Source of the DNA: CAZMOK01 sp964644135
GTDB lineage: Bacteria > Bacteroidota > Bacteroidia > Bacteroidales > JAGOPY01
DNA: 23,306 nt
Reading direction: 5' to 3'
Assembly: GCA_964644135.1 (NCBI GenBank)
Contig: CAZXWD010000046.1
Span: forward strand, 1 to 23,306
In this document: in pieces, positions 8,058 through 15,681 of the stretch
Numbering within the stretch: the first letter of the stretch is position 1
Layout: the number at the start of each line of letters is the position of its first letter
Translations under genes and position numbers: made by a program
The notes under the pieces: model-generated
Database searches by the model: none
What the model was told of the DNA's origin: nothing
The model's input: only the letters and a program-made list of their open reading frames with translations

Positions 8058-10001
8058 ATGGGCCAGAAACCGGATTACAAAAAAGATCACAGGATATTGC
8101 TTCAAATGTTAAGGAATATACCTGAAGTGATCATATTTCTTATCGATAGTGATGAAAAAATTGTCCTTGCAGAAGGGTTAGAACTTAGAAAGCTAAAATT
8201 GAATGCTGATAATGCTGAGGGGAAAGCACTTTCACGGGTTTTTGATAAAGATGTTTACAAATCGTTAAAGCCTATGCTGAAATTAGCTTCTAACGGTACA
8301 GGTGCAGCACATGAAATGCCTGTGGGTAAATACTTTTATCATATCCAGGTTGTACCTTTAAAAGAAGAGGATACCTTTAATTACCCGGTCAGCATGCTGA
8401 TCTTTGAGAACATCACTGAAGATATGATCAATGCTGAGATCATGGACAGTGCAAGGGAAAGGGCCGATAAATCGAATATTGCCAAGACCGAGTTCCTTGC
8501 CAGGATGAGCCATGAGATCAGGACACCCCTAAATACAATTATTGGGTTTGCGGAGCAATTATCCAAGACAGAATTGAACGAAAGGCAAAAAGAATACCTG
8601 GATGCCGTGAAAAGCTCATCCGACCATATCCTGTCAATGGTAAGTGATATAATTACCCTGGCACAGTTCGATACTGATGAAATGAATTTTGAGAAAAAAC
8701 CATTTTTCATAAGGGATGTGCTTGAGGACGTTGTGATGATGGAGAAGATCAAGGCTGAGAGAAAGAACATAGAACTAAACGGTATCTGCTCCCGCCGGCT
8801 CGAAATACCTTTGCATGGCGATGAGGTAAGCCTCAAACAGGTCCTGCTCAACCTGGTAAATAACGCGGTGAAATTCACAAAGGAAGGTTCGGTGAATCTA
8901 TCCGCAGAGATCAATGAGGAAACGGACGACCAGGTAATTGTGAAGTTCAGGGTTAGAGACACAGGTGTTGGCATCCCGGCAAACATGCAGCAAGATATTT
9001 TTGATGAGTACACCCGTGCAAAAGAGGGCCAGGCGGTTACCTACGGTGGCAGCGGCCTGGGCCTTACTATAGTTAAAAAACTTGTAAATCTTCACGGAGG
9101 GGAAATTGAATTAGTGAGCGAGGCCGGTGAAGGGGCAGAATTCATTATAACTATGCCCTACAGCAAGTTTTCAGGGATGGAAAACCTCCAACAGAGAAAA
9201 GCGAGTATCAACCCAAGGGTATTCGATGGTAAAACTTTCCTTTTTGTAGATGATGATGAAATGAACAGGCTGCTTGCGAGCGCCATTTTCGACGACTGGC
9301 AGGTTGACTGCGACCTTGCGGCAGACGGATACCAGGCCATTGAAAAGGTATCTGATAAACAATATGACCTGATACTGCTTGATATTCAGATGCCCGGCAT
9401 GAACGGGATACAAGCGGCCCAACGGATAAGGGATATCTATAAAGACAGGGACAGTAAGTATTCCATAGTGGCGGTAACAGCCAATGCCATTAAGAAGGAC
9501 CTTGAAAAATTTATGGAAGCGGGCATCGATGGATACCTCCTAAAGCCGTTCAAGGAAAAAAACCTTTATGACACGATCGTAGAGTATAGCCTTCAGGATT
9601 ATGACTTTAATATCAAAGTGTTCGGATTTGATTTTGACTATGAAAAATCGGGCGATACGCCGGATCAGCTTTATGACCTCAGTGAACTTGAAAGCATGGC
9701 AAAAAACAATCCCTCCTTTTTCAACACTATGATCAAGACCTTCATTTCAAACTCAAGGAATGACCTGCTGATGATAAACCAGCACCGTAAAAACGAGGAA
9801 TGGAAAAATGTAGGGGAACTGGCACATAAAATGATACCTTCATTCAGGCACCTCGGGATCAATGATATGGTGGGTTTACTTGAAGAAATTGAAGAGCTTA
9901 CACTCAGGAAAGAAGATTACAGGGGTTTATCTGATAAGGTGCATATGCTCCATTACATGACCAATAAAGTGATTGATGAACTGGAAAAAGAGATGAAATA
10001 A
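8058..10001 (+). CDS. Soluble hybrid histidine kinase (PAS-like, HisKA, HATPase, REC, HPt)
   Basis: From the ATG at 8058 this is 647 residues; a TTG start at 8013 would add 15. Domains in order: PAS-like sensor (about 15-125), HisKA with the H-box MSHEIRTPLN (His152), HATPase_c with NLVNNAVKF, DTGVGIP and GGSGLGL, a receiver domain (about 392-515) with acidic DDD, phospho-acceptor Asp442 in LLDIQMPG and Lys496, and a C-terminal HPt domain with AHKMIPSFRHLG (His590). No membrane segment or signal peptide is visible, so it should sense a cytosolic signal. It lies 12 nt before the NtrC-type regulator. The His-Asp-His layout calls for a final receiver, which that regulator supplies. The signal is unknown. 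Confidence 0.93.
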   Translation: MGQKPDYKKDHRILLQMLRNIPEVIIFLIDSDEKIVLAEGLELRKLKLNADNAEGKALSRVFDKDVYKSLKPMLKLASNGTGAAHEMPVGKYFYHIQVVPLKEEDTFNYPVSMLIFENITEDMINAEIMDSARERADKSNIAKTEFLARMSHEIRTPLNTIIGFAEQLSKTELNERQKEYLDAVKSSSDHILSMVSDIITLAQFDTDEMNFEKKPFFIRDVLEDVVMMEKIKAERKNIELNGICSRRLEIPLHGDEVSLKQVLLNLVNNAVKFTKEGSVNLSAEINEETDDQVIVKFRVRDTGVGIPANMQQDIFDEYTRAKEGQAVTYGGSGLGLTIVKKLVNLHGGEIELVSEAGEGAEFIITMPYSKFSGMENLQQRKASINPRVFDGKTFLFVDDDEMNRLLASAIFDDWQVDCDLAADGYQAIEKVSDKQYDLILLDIQMPGMNGIQAAQRIRDIYKDRDSKYSIVAVTANAIKKDLEKFMEAGIDGYLLKPFKEKNLYDTIVEYSLQDYDFNIKVFGFDFDYEKSGDTPDQLYDLSELESMAKNNPSFFNTMIKTFISNSRNDLLMINQHRKNEEWKNVGELAHKMIPSFRHLGINDMVGLLEEIEELTLRKEDYRGLSDKVHMLHYMTNKVIDELEKEMK

Positions 10002-10013
10002 GAGGGCGAAATA

Positions 10014-11357
10014 ATGAAAAAAATCTTAGTTATAGACGACGATACATACATCTGTACCCTGCTTGAGAATTTTCTGAAGGAAGAAGGGTATAAGGTTGAA
10101 ACAGCTTTTACCGCACGTAAGGGACTGGAAAAGGTAAAAAACCATGAGCTCGACCTTGTGTTGCTCGATTACCGCCTCCCCGACGACGACGGTATTACAG
10201 TCCTGAAAAACATCAGGAAACTGAACAGCACGGTTCCAGTGATCATCATTACAGCTTATGCCGATGTCAATTCTGCCGTTAAGCTCATCAAGGCCGGCGC
10301 CTATGATTACGTTACCAAGCCCATCCGGCCCGAAGATCTCCTGTCTTTGATCAAGCAGGCGATGAAACGGAAATCAGGCACAGGCAGCAAAAAAAAGTTC
10401 GAGGATGAGCTTGTCCTGGGGGCCAGTCCTGAAATGAAGGAGATCATGCACATGGTCCGTATCGTGGCTCCCACTTCCATGTCGGTATTGATTGAAGGGG
10501 AAACAGGTACCGGAAAGGAATACGTATCGCGCGCCATTCACTTTAACAGCAAGCGGAAGGACCAGCCCTTCGTGGCAGTCGACTGCGGGGCCATTCCTTA
10601 TGAACTTGCCAACAGCGAGCTTTTTGGTCATGTAAAAGGATCTTTCACCGGCGCCATCAAAGACAAGACTGGTTCTTTCGAAACAGCCCACGGGGGCACC
10701 CTTTTCCTGGATGAGATCGGGAATCTGCCTTATGAGGTCCAGGTCAAACTTTTGCGTGTGTTGCAGGAGAGGACCATCAACAGGGTAGGGGAGAACCGGG
10801 ATATTCGTATCGATGTGCGGATCATTGCAGCCTCCAACCAGCCCCTTATCAATATGGTGAAAGACAATAAGTTCAGGGACGACCTGTACCACCGGCTCAA
10901 TGAATTCAAAATAGAGGTCCCGCCACTTAACCAGCGTCCTGAAGACATACTCGTATTTGCTGAGCATTTCAGGGAGATGTCGAACGAAGAGCTTGACAAA
11001 TCCGTGAAAGGTTTTACCGATGAGGCAAAACATATGCTTGAACAGCATATTTGGCTCGGGAACCTGAGGGAGTTGAAAAACGTCATTAAGAGGTCTGTTC
11101 TGCTTTGCCAGTCTGACAACATCAATACTTCCGACCTTCCCGACGACCTTAAAGTGGATAAAAAGATCAAGGTAAAAGATACCGCTAAATCTAAAGTATC
11201 CCTGAAAGAGGCTTCCCATCTTGCGGAGCGGCAGGTTATCATGGATGCCCTTGAAAGAGCTAATTATAATAAATCGAAAGCTGCCAGGCTTTTGAAAATT
11301 GACCGGAAAACGCTCTATAATAAATTGAACCTCCTGGGTATAGATACCAATGAATGA
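10014..11357 (+). CDS. NtrC-family sigma-54-dependent response regulator
   Basis: This 447-residue protein has a receiver domain (1-115; Asp9/Asp10, phospho-acceptor Asp52 in LLDYRLP, Lys102), an AAA+ sigma-54 activation domain (about 132-365) with Walker A GETGTGKE (162-169), the sigma-54-contact loop GSFTGA (209-214, a known variant of GAFTGA) and Walker B FLDEIG. It ends in a Fis-type helix-turn-helix (about 405-443; NKSKAARLLKIDRKTLYNKL). All parts needed to activate a sigma-54 promoter are present. It is co-transcribed with the hybrid kinase. The next genes downstream, EncFtn and encapsulin, are preceded by a sigma-54-like element and are therefore the obvious candidate targets. Confidence 0.96.
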   Translation: MKKILVIDDDTYICTLLENFLKEEGYKVETAFTARKGLEKVKNHELDLVLLDYRLPDDDGITVLKNIRKLNSTVPVIIITAYADVNSAVKLIKAGAYDYVTKPIRPEDLLSLIKQAMKRKSGTGSKKKFEDELVLGASPEMKEIMHMVRIVAPTSMSVLIEGETGTGKEYVSRAIHFNSKRKDQPFVAVDCGAIPYELANSELFGHVKGSFTGAIKDKTGSFETAHGGTLFLDEIGNLPYEVQVKLLRVLQERTINRVGENRDIRIDVRIIAASNQPLINMVKDNKFRDDLYHRLNEFKIEVPPLNQRPEDILVFAEHFREMSNEELDKSVKGFTDEAKHMLEQHIWLGNLRELKNVIKRSVLLCQSDNINTSDLPDDLKVDKKIKVKDTAKSKVSLKEASHLAERQVIMDALERANYNKSKAARLLKIDRKTLYNKLNLLGIDTNE

Positions 11358-11380
11358 CTTTTTTCAAGGTATTTAATTCC

Positions 11381-11428
11381 ACAACTGTAGATTTAATTAC
11401 ACATCCACTGGCTAACAGTTGTCCGACA
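11381..11428. promoter_or_regulatory. Inverted repeat, candidate enhancer (UAS) for the NtrC-type regulator
   Basis: ACAACTGT (11381-11388) and its exact reverse complement ACAGTTGT (11415-11422) lie 34 nt apart, centre to centre. Each arm is itself an ACA-N2-TGT dyad. The second arm overlaps the dyad TGTCCGACA (11420-11428). Relative to a transcription start inferred at about 11503, the arms lie near -118 and -85, a usual place for activator sites of sigma-54 promoters. The 26-nt spacer makes it an unlikely terminator. Binding is inferred only. Confidence 0.4.
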
Positions 11429-11475
11429 TTTACCGGAAATAGCTGATTACTTCATTTTATGTGGTTTTGTAACAC

Positions 11476-11492
11476 TTGGCAGGATTTTTTCT
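11476..11492 (+). promoter_or_regulatory. Sigma-54-like -24/-12 promoter for EncFtn-encapsulin
   Basis: TTGGCAGGATTTTTTCT aligns with YTGGCACGRNNNTTGCW at 12 of 14 informative positions. The GG of the -24 element and the C of the -12 element are in correct register; the G of the -12 GC is replaced by T, and the C after TGGCA by G. The implied start is near 11503, 15 nt before the EncFtn ATG. No clear Bacteroidota-type TTTG/TAnnTTTG promoter is seen nearby. Confidence 0.5.
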
Positions 11493-11517
11493 CATAGAGA
11501 ATTAAAATTTTAGAACT

Positions 11518-11850
11518 ATGTCACAGTATCACGAACCAACTGATGAATTGTCGGCCAAAGCAAGGGACATAACCAGGGCCCTTACGAGCCTGAAAGAAGA
11601 AATTGAGGCGGTCGACTGGTATAACCAGCGCATTGACGCAACGGAAGACACATCCCTTAAGGAGATCCTTGCCCACAACAGGGACGAGGAGATCGAGCAT
11701 GCCTGTATGGCCCTGGAATGGCTCAGGCGGAACATGGATGCATGGGATGAGAACCTGAAGACCTATCTTTTTAAGACCGACAACATCACAGAACTGGAGG
11801 ATGAAAACGGAAATTCTTCAACAGACTTAGGAATAGGTAAAATCAAGTAA
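11518..11850 (+). CDS. Encapsulated ferritin-like cargo protein (EncFtn)
   Basis: The protein has 110 residues and is the iron-oxidising cargo of a family 1 encapsulin. EEIEAVDWYNQR (27-38) and HNRDEEIEHACMALEWLRR (53-71) match EncFtn. From remembered Rhodospirillum rubrum numbering, the ferroxidase residues Glu32, Glu62 and His65 correspond to Glu28, Glu58 and His61 here. The entry-site acids and the tryptophan (Glu27, Glu30, Trp34) are also kept. EncFtn is half a ferritin bundle and forms its metal site between subunits. The tail ends TDLGIGKIK, a cargo-loading peptide of the LGIGSLK type that docks it inside the shell. The start has no Shine-Dalgarno. The shell gene starts 12 nt downstream. 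Confidence 0.95.
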   Translation: MSQYHEPTDELSAKARDITRALTSLKEEIEAVDWYNQRIDATEDTSLKEILAHNRDEEIEHACMALEWLRRNMDAWDENLKTYLFKTDNITELEDENGNSSTDLGIGKIK

Positions 11851-11856
11851 AGGAGG
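11850..11856 (+). promoter_or_regulatory. Strong Shine-Dalgarno (AAGGAGG) for encapsulin
   Basis: AAGGAGG ends 6 nt before the ATG at 11863 and begins at the last base of the EncFtn stop codon. The cargo gene has no such site, so the operon appears tuned for more shell than cargo translation, as a 60-mer shell would need. Confidence 0.75.
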
Positions 11857-11862
11857 AGAAAA

Positions 11863-12657
11863 ATGAATTTACTGAAAAAGCAACTGGCCCCCATAACCGA
11901 CGAATCGTGGGAAGAAATATATGAAACGTCGAAAGATATTTTCAACGAGGACCTGTCGGTGAGGAAATTCGCCGATGTTGACGGTCCTAAAGGGCTTGAT
12001 ATGGGAGCTGTACCTGTAGGAAGGCTTTCTGTCCCCAAAGGACAAAAATCAGATGAGATCCTATACGGTATTCAACAAGTGCAACCGCTGATCGAGGTCA
12101 GGTCAACCTTCGAGCTGGACCTCTGGGAACTTGACAATGTAAACCGCGGTGCACAGGACGTTGACCTGGAACCCCTTGAGAAAGCAGCAAAAAGGCTTGC
12201 TGCCTTTGAGGAGAGGACCGCTTACGAAGGTTTGAAGAATGCGAACATAAAAGGACTGATGGGCAGCACTGAGCATAACTCACTGAAGTACCCCGACAAG
12301 CCCAACCTGGTCCCGCAGGTGGTTGCCGAAGCGGTCACAAAGCTCAAGACCTCTTCAGTAGAGGGTCCGTACACATTATTATTGGACACTCAGAAATGGG
12401 AAAAGATCGCATCTTATGTAAACGGCTACCCATTGAGGATGCAACTTGAAAAAATACTCGGAGGGTCACTGATTTTCGCTCCCAATCTCAATGGAGCAGT
12501 TGTTGTTTCCGAAAGGGGAGGGGATTTTAAACTGACACTCGGACAAGATATATCAATAGGATATGAAAGTCACGGCCGTAATAAGGTACAGCTCTATTTT
12601 ACGGAAGCATTTACATTCCAGGTGCTGGATCCTGCTGCAGCAATCGTGATCAAATGA
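11863..12657 (+). CDS. Family 1 encapsulin shell protein (linocin/CFP29-like)
   Basis: The 264-residue HK97-fold shell protein has the usual length for a 60-subunit T=1 encapsulin. Diagnostic blocks are the N-terminal LAPITDESWEEI, RKFADVDGPKGLD, VRSTFELDLWELDNVNRG (E-loop), the A-domain stretch KWEKIASYVNGYPLRMQ, and the C-terminal YFTEAFTFQVLDPAAAIVI. The shell sequesters EncFtn and stores mineralised iron away from the cytosol. The partner gene, the cargo peptide on it and the strong ribosome site all agree. Translation is probably linked to EncFtn. A terminator hairpin 57 nt after the stop ends the unit. Confidence 0.97.
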   Translation: MNLLKKQLAPITDESWEEIYETSKDIFNEDLSVRKFADVDGPKGLDMGAVPVGRLSVPKGQKSDEILYGIQQVQPLIEVRSTFELDLWELDNVNRGAQDVDLEPLEKAAKRLAAFEERTAYEGLKNANIKGLMGSTEHNSLKYPDKPNLVPQVVAEAVTKLKTSSVEGPYTLLLDTQKWEKIASYVNGYPLRMQLEKILGGSLIFAPNLNGAVVVSERGGDFKLTLGQDISIGYESHGRNKVQLYFTEAFTFQVLDPAAAIVIK

Positions 12658-12713
12658 TCAACAGAAAAGATCTCAGAGTTATTATAGACCTGATTTCAAA
12701 TTTTTATTTACGC

Positions 12714-12758
12714 CCTGTCTGACTTCACAGTTGAGCAGACAGGTTTTGTATCTTTTTT
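12714..12758 (+). terminator. Intrinsic terminator after encapsulin operon
   Basis: CCTGTCTG (12714-12721) pairs perfectly with CAGACAGG (12736-12743) across a 14-nt loop. A T-rich run, TTTTGTATCTTTTTT, follows. It closes the EncFtn-encapsulin transcript before the SDR gene. Confidence 0.75.
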
Positions 12759-12770
12759 GGCTGAGGATCT

Positions 12771-12808
12771 TTTGCCGCTAAGGCGCAAAGACTCTAAGGG
12801 CCTCAAAG
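12771..12808. repeat. Degenerate intergenic repeat of the CGCAAAGGCGCAAAG type
   Basis: The stretch reads TTTGCCGCTAAGGCGCAAAG and then ACTCTAAGGGCCTCAAAG. It is a decayed series of GC(A/T)AAGG / GCAAAG units of about 9-10 nt. Such tracts are common between genes in Bacteroidota; the function is unknown. Only this one copy was seen in the window. Confidence 0.45.
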
Positions 12809-12859
12809 ATCATTACTTCTGACAATCATTAGAATATATAATGACCGGAAATAATATAT

Positions 12860-12864
12860 GGAGG
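12860..12864 (+). promoter_or_regulatory. Strong Shine-Dalgarno (GGAGG) for SDR gene
   Basis: GGAGG ends 10 nt before the ATG at 12875, within ATATGGAGGA-T-AAGA. The same core, with one base different, precedes the DUF2267 gene. Confidence 0.65.
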
Positions 12865-12874
12865 ATAAGATTTT

Positions 12875-13380
12875 ATGAAGAAGTTGGAAAATAAAGTAGC
12901 GCTAATAACAGGCGGGGCCGGTGGAATTGGAACGGCCACTGCAAAATTGTTTGTTGAAGAAGGAGCATCTGTGATGCTCGTCGACCTGGAGGAGGACTCT
13001 CTTGAAGAAAGCAAGAAGGAGATCGGAAGCGACAAGGTGGAATACATCACAGCAGATGTCAGCAAACCTGAAGAAGTGGAAAAATATGTGTCAGCCACGA
13101 TCGAAAAATTCGGGGCCATTGATGTCTTTTTCAATAATGCAGGCATAGAAGGTGATGTGAAACCAGTTGCGGATTACCCGCTTGAAACATTTCAAAAGGT
13201 CTTTGATGTGAATGTTAAAGGGGTCTGGCTCGGGTTAAAATATGTAATCCCGAAAATGAAGGAAAATAAAGACGGAGGAAGTATCATAATCACCTCTTCC
13301 GTTGCCGGACTGGGTGGTACTGCCAATGTAAGCCCTTATGTAGGCAGTAAACATGCCCTTGTGGGGATAATGAAATCAGT
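12875..13380 (+). CDS. SDR-family NAD(P)-dependent oxidoreductase (partial, runs into gap)
   Basis: About 168 residues are visible before the Ns; classical SDRs have about 250, so roughly the last third is hidden. The cofactor motif TGGAGGIG (12-19), Asp37 at the end of strand 2 (favouring NAD over NADP), NNAG (87-90) and the catalytic Ser142, Tyr155 and Lys159 (YVGSK) are all present. It should therefore be an active cytosolic dehydrogenase/reductase of unknown substrate. It follows the encapsulin terminator by about 120 nt and has its own strong ribosome site, so it is probably a separate transcript. The stop codon lies in or beyond the gap. Confidence 0.9.
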
Positions 13381-13480
13381 NNNNNNNNNNNNNNNNNNNN
13401 NNNNNNNNNNNNNNNNNNNNNNNNNNNNNNNNNNNNNNNNNNNNNNNNNNNNNNNNNNNNNNNNNNNNNNNNNNNNNNNN
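13381..13480. other. Assembly gap (100 Ns)
   Basis: A run of exactly 100 Ns, a common convention for a gap of unknown size. It cuts the SDR gene. The reverse-strand gene on the other side ends intact 8 nt after it. Missing sequence may be longer than 100 nt and may hold further genes. Confidence 0.98.
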
Positions 13481-13488
13481 CTATTTCG

Positions 13489-14427
13489 CTATTCCACATT
13501 CTCACAGGGTATACGGTAGTTATAATAACTGTCGAGCTTCTCCGACAACCTCACTTCGTCGAACTGGAAATAGCCCCTGTGGTCCTGGAAAAACCTTGCG
13601 GTCTTTACAAAACATTCACCTTCAATATTTTTCAGGATGATGGCAGCAAGGAAATTCCTTGACAGGATGTTCCCCTGCATGTCGCGGTTATACTGCCACT
13701 GACCGGTTGGTTCAATAATAACAGCGTCAACCGGCGCCATTCCCGGGTACATGTTCTCAGAAGCATCTATAACCCCGAGCTTGACATCGGCATCAATGAT
13801 CGTAGGTTCAGGAGGGGTTATCTCAAATTTTTTGACGAACTCATCAATCTTGGTGTTTTCAACATGCAACGTAAATTCGCCTGTTGCTACCGGGTCCTTC
13901 TCAAGGCCGGGATAATCTTTGCTTTCTGCCCGTATTTCAACCCTGACGGCATGTTTACCATCGCTAAGTTCTGAAACCCGGTCGACCCAATCGCTGCTCA
14001 ACAGGCTGTACTCATATTTGTCGCCGTTGTCCGGTGCAATAACCAGGTCCAGGTAAGTGTTATTATTGAAAGGACCCGTTGCCAGCTCATCAAACAGTTT
14101 TATGGCCTTGTCACCATCAATATAAATGGTAGTTGAGAAATTGTAGTTCAGGTCTATGTCTTTATAGGTGTACGACCAGTTGAATTTATCATAATAATCA
14201 GCTATGGGCATTTCAAGAAAAGCCTTGCCATAGATGGTGTTCAGCAACCTGAACTGATCTTTGAGGATGCCATCGTCGATATTCTCAAAATTGATCTTTT
14301 CTTCGGCAAAAATGACCTTTCCTGCATATTTTTCATGAATGCCTTCGTTTGTTTCCTGTGCCTTTACGGCGGCACTTACAAACAATAACAGTAAGATTAT
14401 CAGTGAGTAATTTTTTTTGGTAAACAT
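13489..14427 (-). CDS. Secreted protein of unknown function
   Basis: I do not recognise this 312-residue protein. It begins with a clear signal peptide (MFTKKNYSLI, then a Leu/Ile/Val-rich core, ending VSAAVKA, about residues 1-23) with no lipobox, so it is exported to the periplasm or beyond. The mature part is acidic and rich in aromatic residues. It has the look of beta-sandwich modules (GKHAVRVEIRAE, GEFTLHVENTKI), with one isolated pair of cysteines (ECFVK and the C-terminal IPCENVE) that could form a disulfide. It is the last gene of a three-gene run, 8 nt after the FAD oxidoreductase. The stop is a TAG just outside the N gap. Confidence 0.8.
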   Translation of the reverse strand: MFTKKNYSLIILLLLFVSAAVKAQETNEGIHEKYAGKVIFAEEKINFENIDDGILKDQFRLLNTIYGKAFLEMPIADYYDKFNWSYTYKDIDLNYNFSTTIYIDGDKAIKLFDELATGPFNNNTYLDLVIAPDNGDKYEYSLLSSDWVDRVSELSDGKHAVRVEIRAESKDYPGLEKDPVATGEFTLHVENTKIDEFVKKFEITPPEPTIIDADVKLGVIDASENMYPGMAPVDAVIIEPTGQWQYNRDMQGNILSRNFLAAIILKNIEGECFVKTARFFQDHRGYFQFDEVRLSEKLDSYYNYRIPCENVE

Positions 14428-14435
14428 GGTTCTGT

Positions 14436-15668
14436 CTATTTAATGATGTTTTTAAGTTTTGTTTTTGTGTCAGATATTTTCTCTTTGTCGAGCGTTTCCT
14501 GGTCCGTTATCCATTTTCTCGCCATTTCCCCCTCTTCTTCGGGCCTGCCGGCCATGATAAAGGCAGCTACAAGCTTGTCGCCGTCGAACCACCAGGAGCT
14601 GAAGTCACCTTCTGACAGGTCGCCCCTTATATAATTCGTATTGGCTTTTTCGCTGTCGCCATAATACTCATAACCAAGGTCGAAAATATCGGAGAAGAAG
14701 AATGGCAGGAAAGAATAGGGCTTTCTTTGTCCTGTCAATACCAGTGCCGCGTGGGTTCCCTGTTCATAAGCATTTTCCCAGTGCTCCACCCTTCGCATCT
14801 TCTTGAAAATGTTATCAGGAAACTTTGCAACATCCCCGGCTGCGAAAACACCAGGCTTGTTCGTTTCAAGGTATTCATTCACCACAATCCCGTCTTCCTG
14901 GGCAATGGCAGTTCCTTCAACAATTTCGATATTTGGTTCCACGCCAATGCCTGCCACAACCATGTCTGCTTCTATCGAACCATCGGGCTCAAGCAGGACT
15001 TTTTCAACTTTTCCATCTCCCTCAAATCCGGTAACAGTTTTGTTATGGATCATTTCCACTCCCTTTTCATGGAAATAATTATGCAGAAAACCGGCGATGT
15101 CGGCTGTGGAGAATTTCGACAAAAGCCTGTCCTCAGGAAATACCATTGTCACTTTCTTGCCGAGTTTTCTCAACGACGAAGCCATTTCGGTTCCGATATA
15201 CTGACCGCCGATCACAACTACTTTTTCAGCATCCTCTGCCGCTTTCCTGATCCTTTTGGAATGTTCAGCCGTCCTCAGGTAGAAAATATTCTTGAGTTCA
15301 CTGCCTTTTACCGGAAGAGTCCTTAGCCTGGAACCGGTGGCCAGCAGTAATTTTTCATATTTCAGTTTTTTGCCTTCTTCCAGTTCAACATGCTTATTTT
15401 TCAGATCAACCGTTTTGGCCTTTTCGTTCAATTTGATCTCAATGCCATGCGAATCGTAGAATTCTTTCGGATTGATCACTATATCATCCACTTTCATTTC
15501 ATCATCTGTTAAGAAATCTTTCGACAGGGGCGGCCTGTCGATAGGCAGGGTCGATTCTGCTGATATAATGCATAATTCATTCTTTTTCAATCCCTGTTCA
15601 ACCAATTCTTTGGCTGTATACCCTGCGGTGGTCCCACCACCGATTATGATGTATTTGTATTCTTTCAT
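14436..15668 (-). CDS. NAD(P)H/FAD-dependent oxidoreductase (AIF / ferredoxin-reductase-like)
   Basis: The start at 15668 gives 410 residues; a longer reading from 15758 would run through the end of the upstream gene. Visible are an N-terminal FAD Rossmann motif (IIIGGGTTAGYTA, 7-19), the RPPLSK block (45-50) typical of BphA4, rubredoxin-reductase and AIF-type enzymes, the second dinucleotide motif VVIGGQYIGTEMA (151-163) for NAD(P)H, and the FAD-closing FAAGDVAKF (275-283). There is no redox-active CxxC, so it hands electrons to a partner protein or quinone, or acts alone. It lies 13 nt after the baeRF gene and 8 nt before the secreted protein. The partner is unknown; no ferredoxin or rubredoxin gene is visible. 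Confidence 0.9.
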   Translation of the reverse strand: MKEYKYIIIGGGTTAGYTAKELVEQGLKKNELCIISAESTLPIDRPPLSKDFLTDDEMKVDDIVINPKEFYDSHGIEIKLNEKAKTVDLKNKHVELEEGKKLKYEKLLLATGSRLRTLPVKGSELKNIFYLRTAEHSKRIRKAAEDAEKVVVIGGQYIGTEMASSLRKLGKKVTMVFPEDRLLSKFSTADIAGFLHNYFHEKGVEMIHNKTVTGFEGDGKVEKVLLEPDGSIEADMVVAGIGVEPNIEIVEGTAIAQEDGIVVNEYLETNKPGVFAAGDVAKFPDNIFKKMRRVEHWENAYEQGTHAALVLTGQRKPYSFLPFFFSDIFDLGYEYYGDSEKANTNYIRGDLSEGDFSSWWFDGDKLVAAFIMAGRPEEEGEMARKWITDQETLDKEKISDTKTKLKNIIK

Positions 15669-15681
15669 TTTGATTGTTTTT

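Noticed and set aside
10374..11219. Long open frame (281 codons) on the - strand inside the NtrC-family regulator.
   Set aside because: It is antisense to a fully conserved AAA+ protein and has no recognisable motif.
12754..12775. TTTGGCTGAGGATC followed by TTTTGCC looked like a second sigma-54 promoter before the SDR gene.
   Set aside because: The distance between GG and GC is 13 nt instead of the required 10, and the region overlaps the terminator tail and the intergenic repeat.
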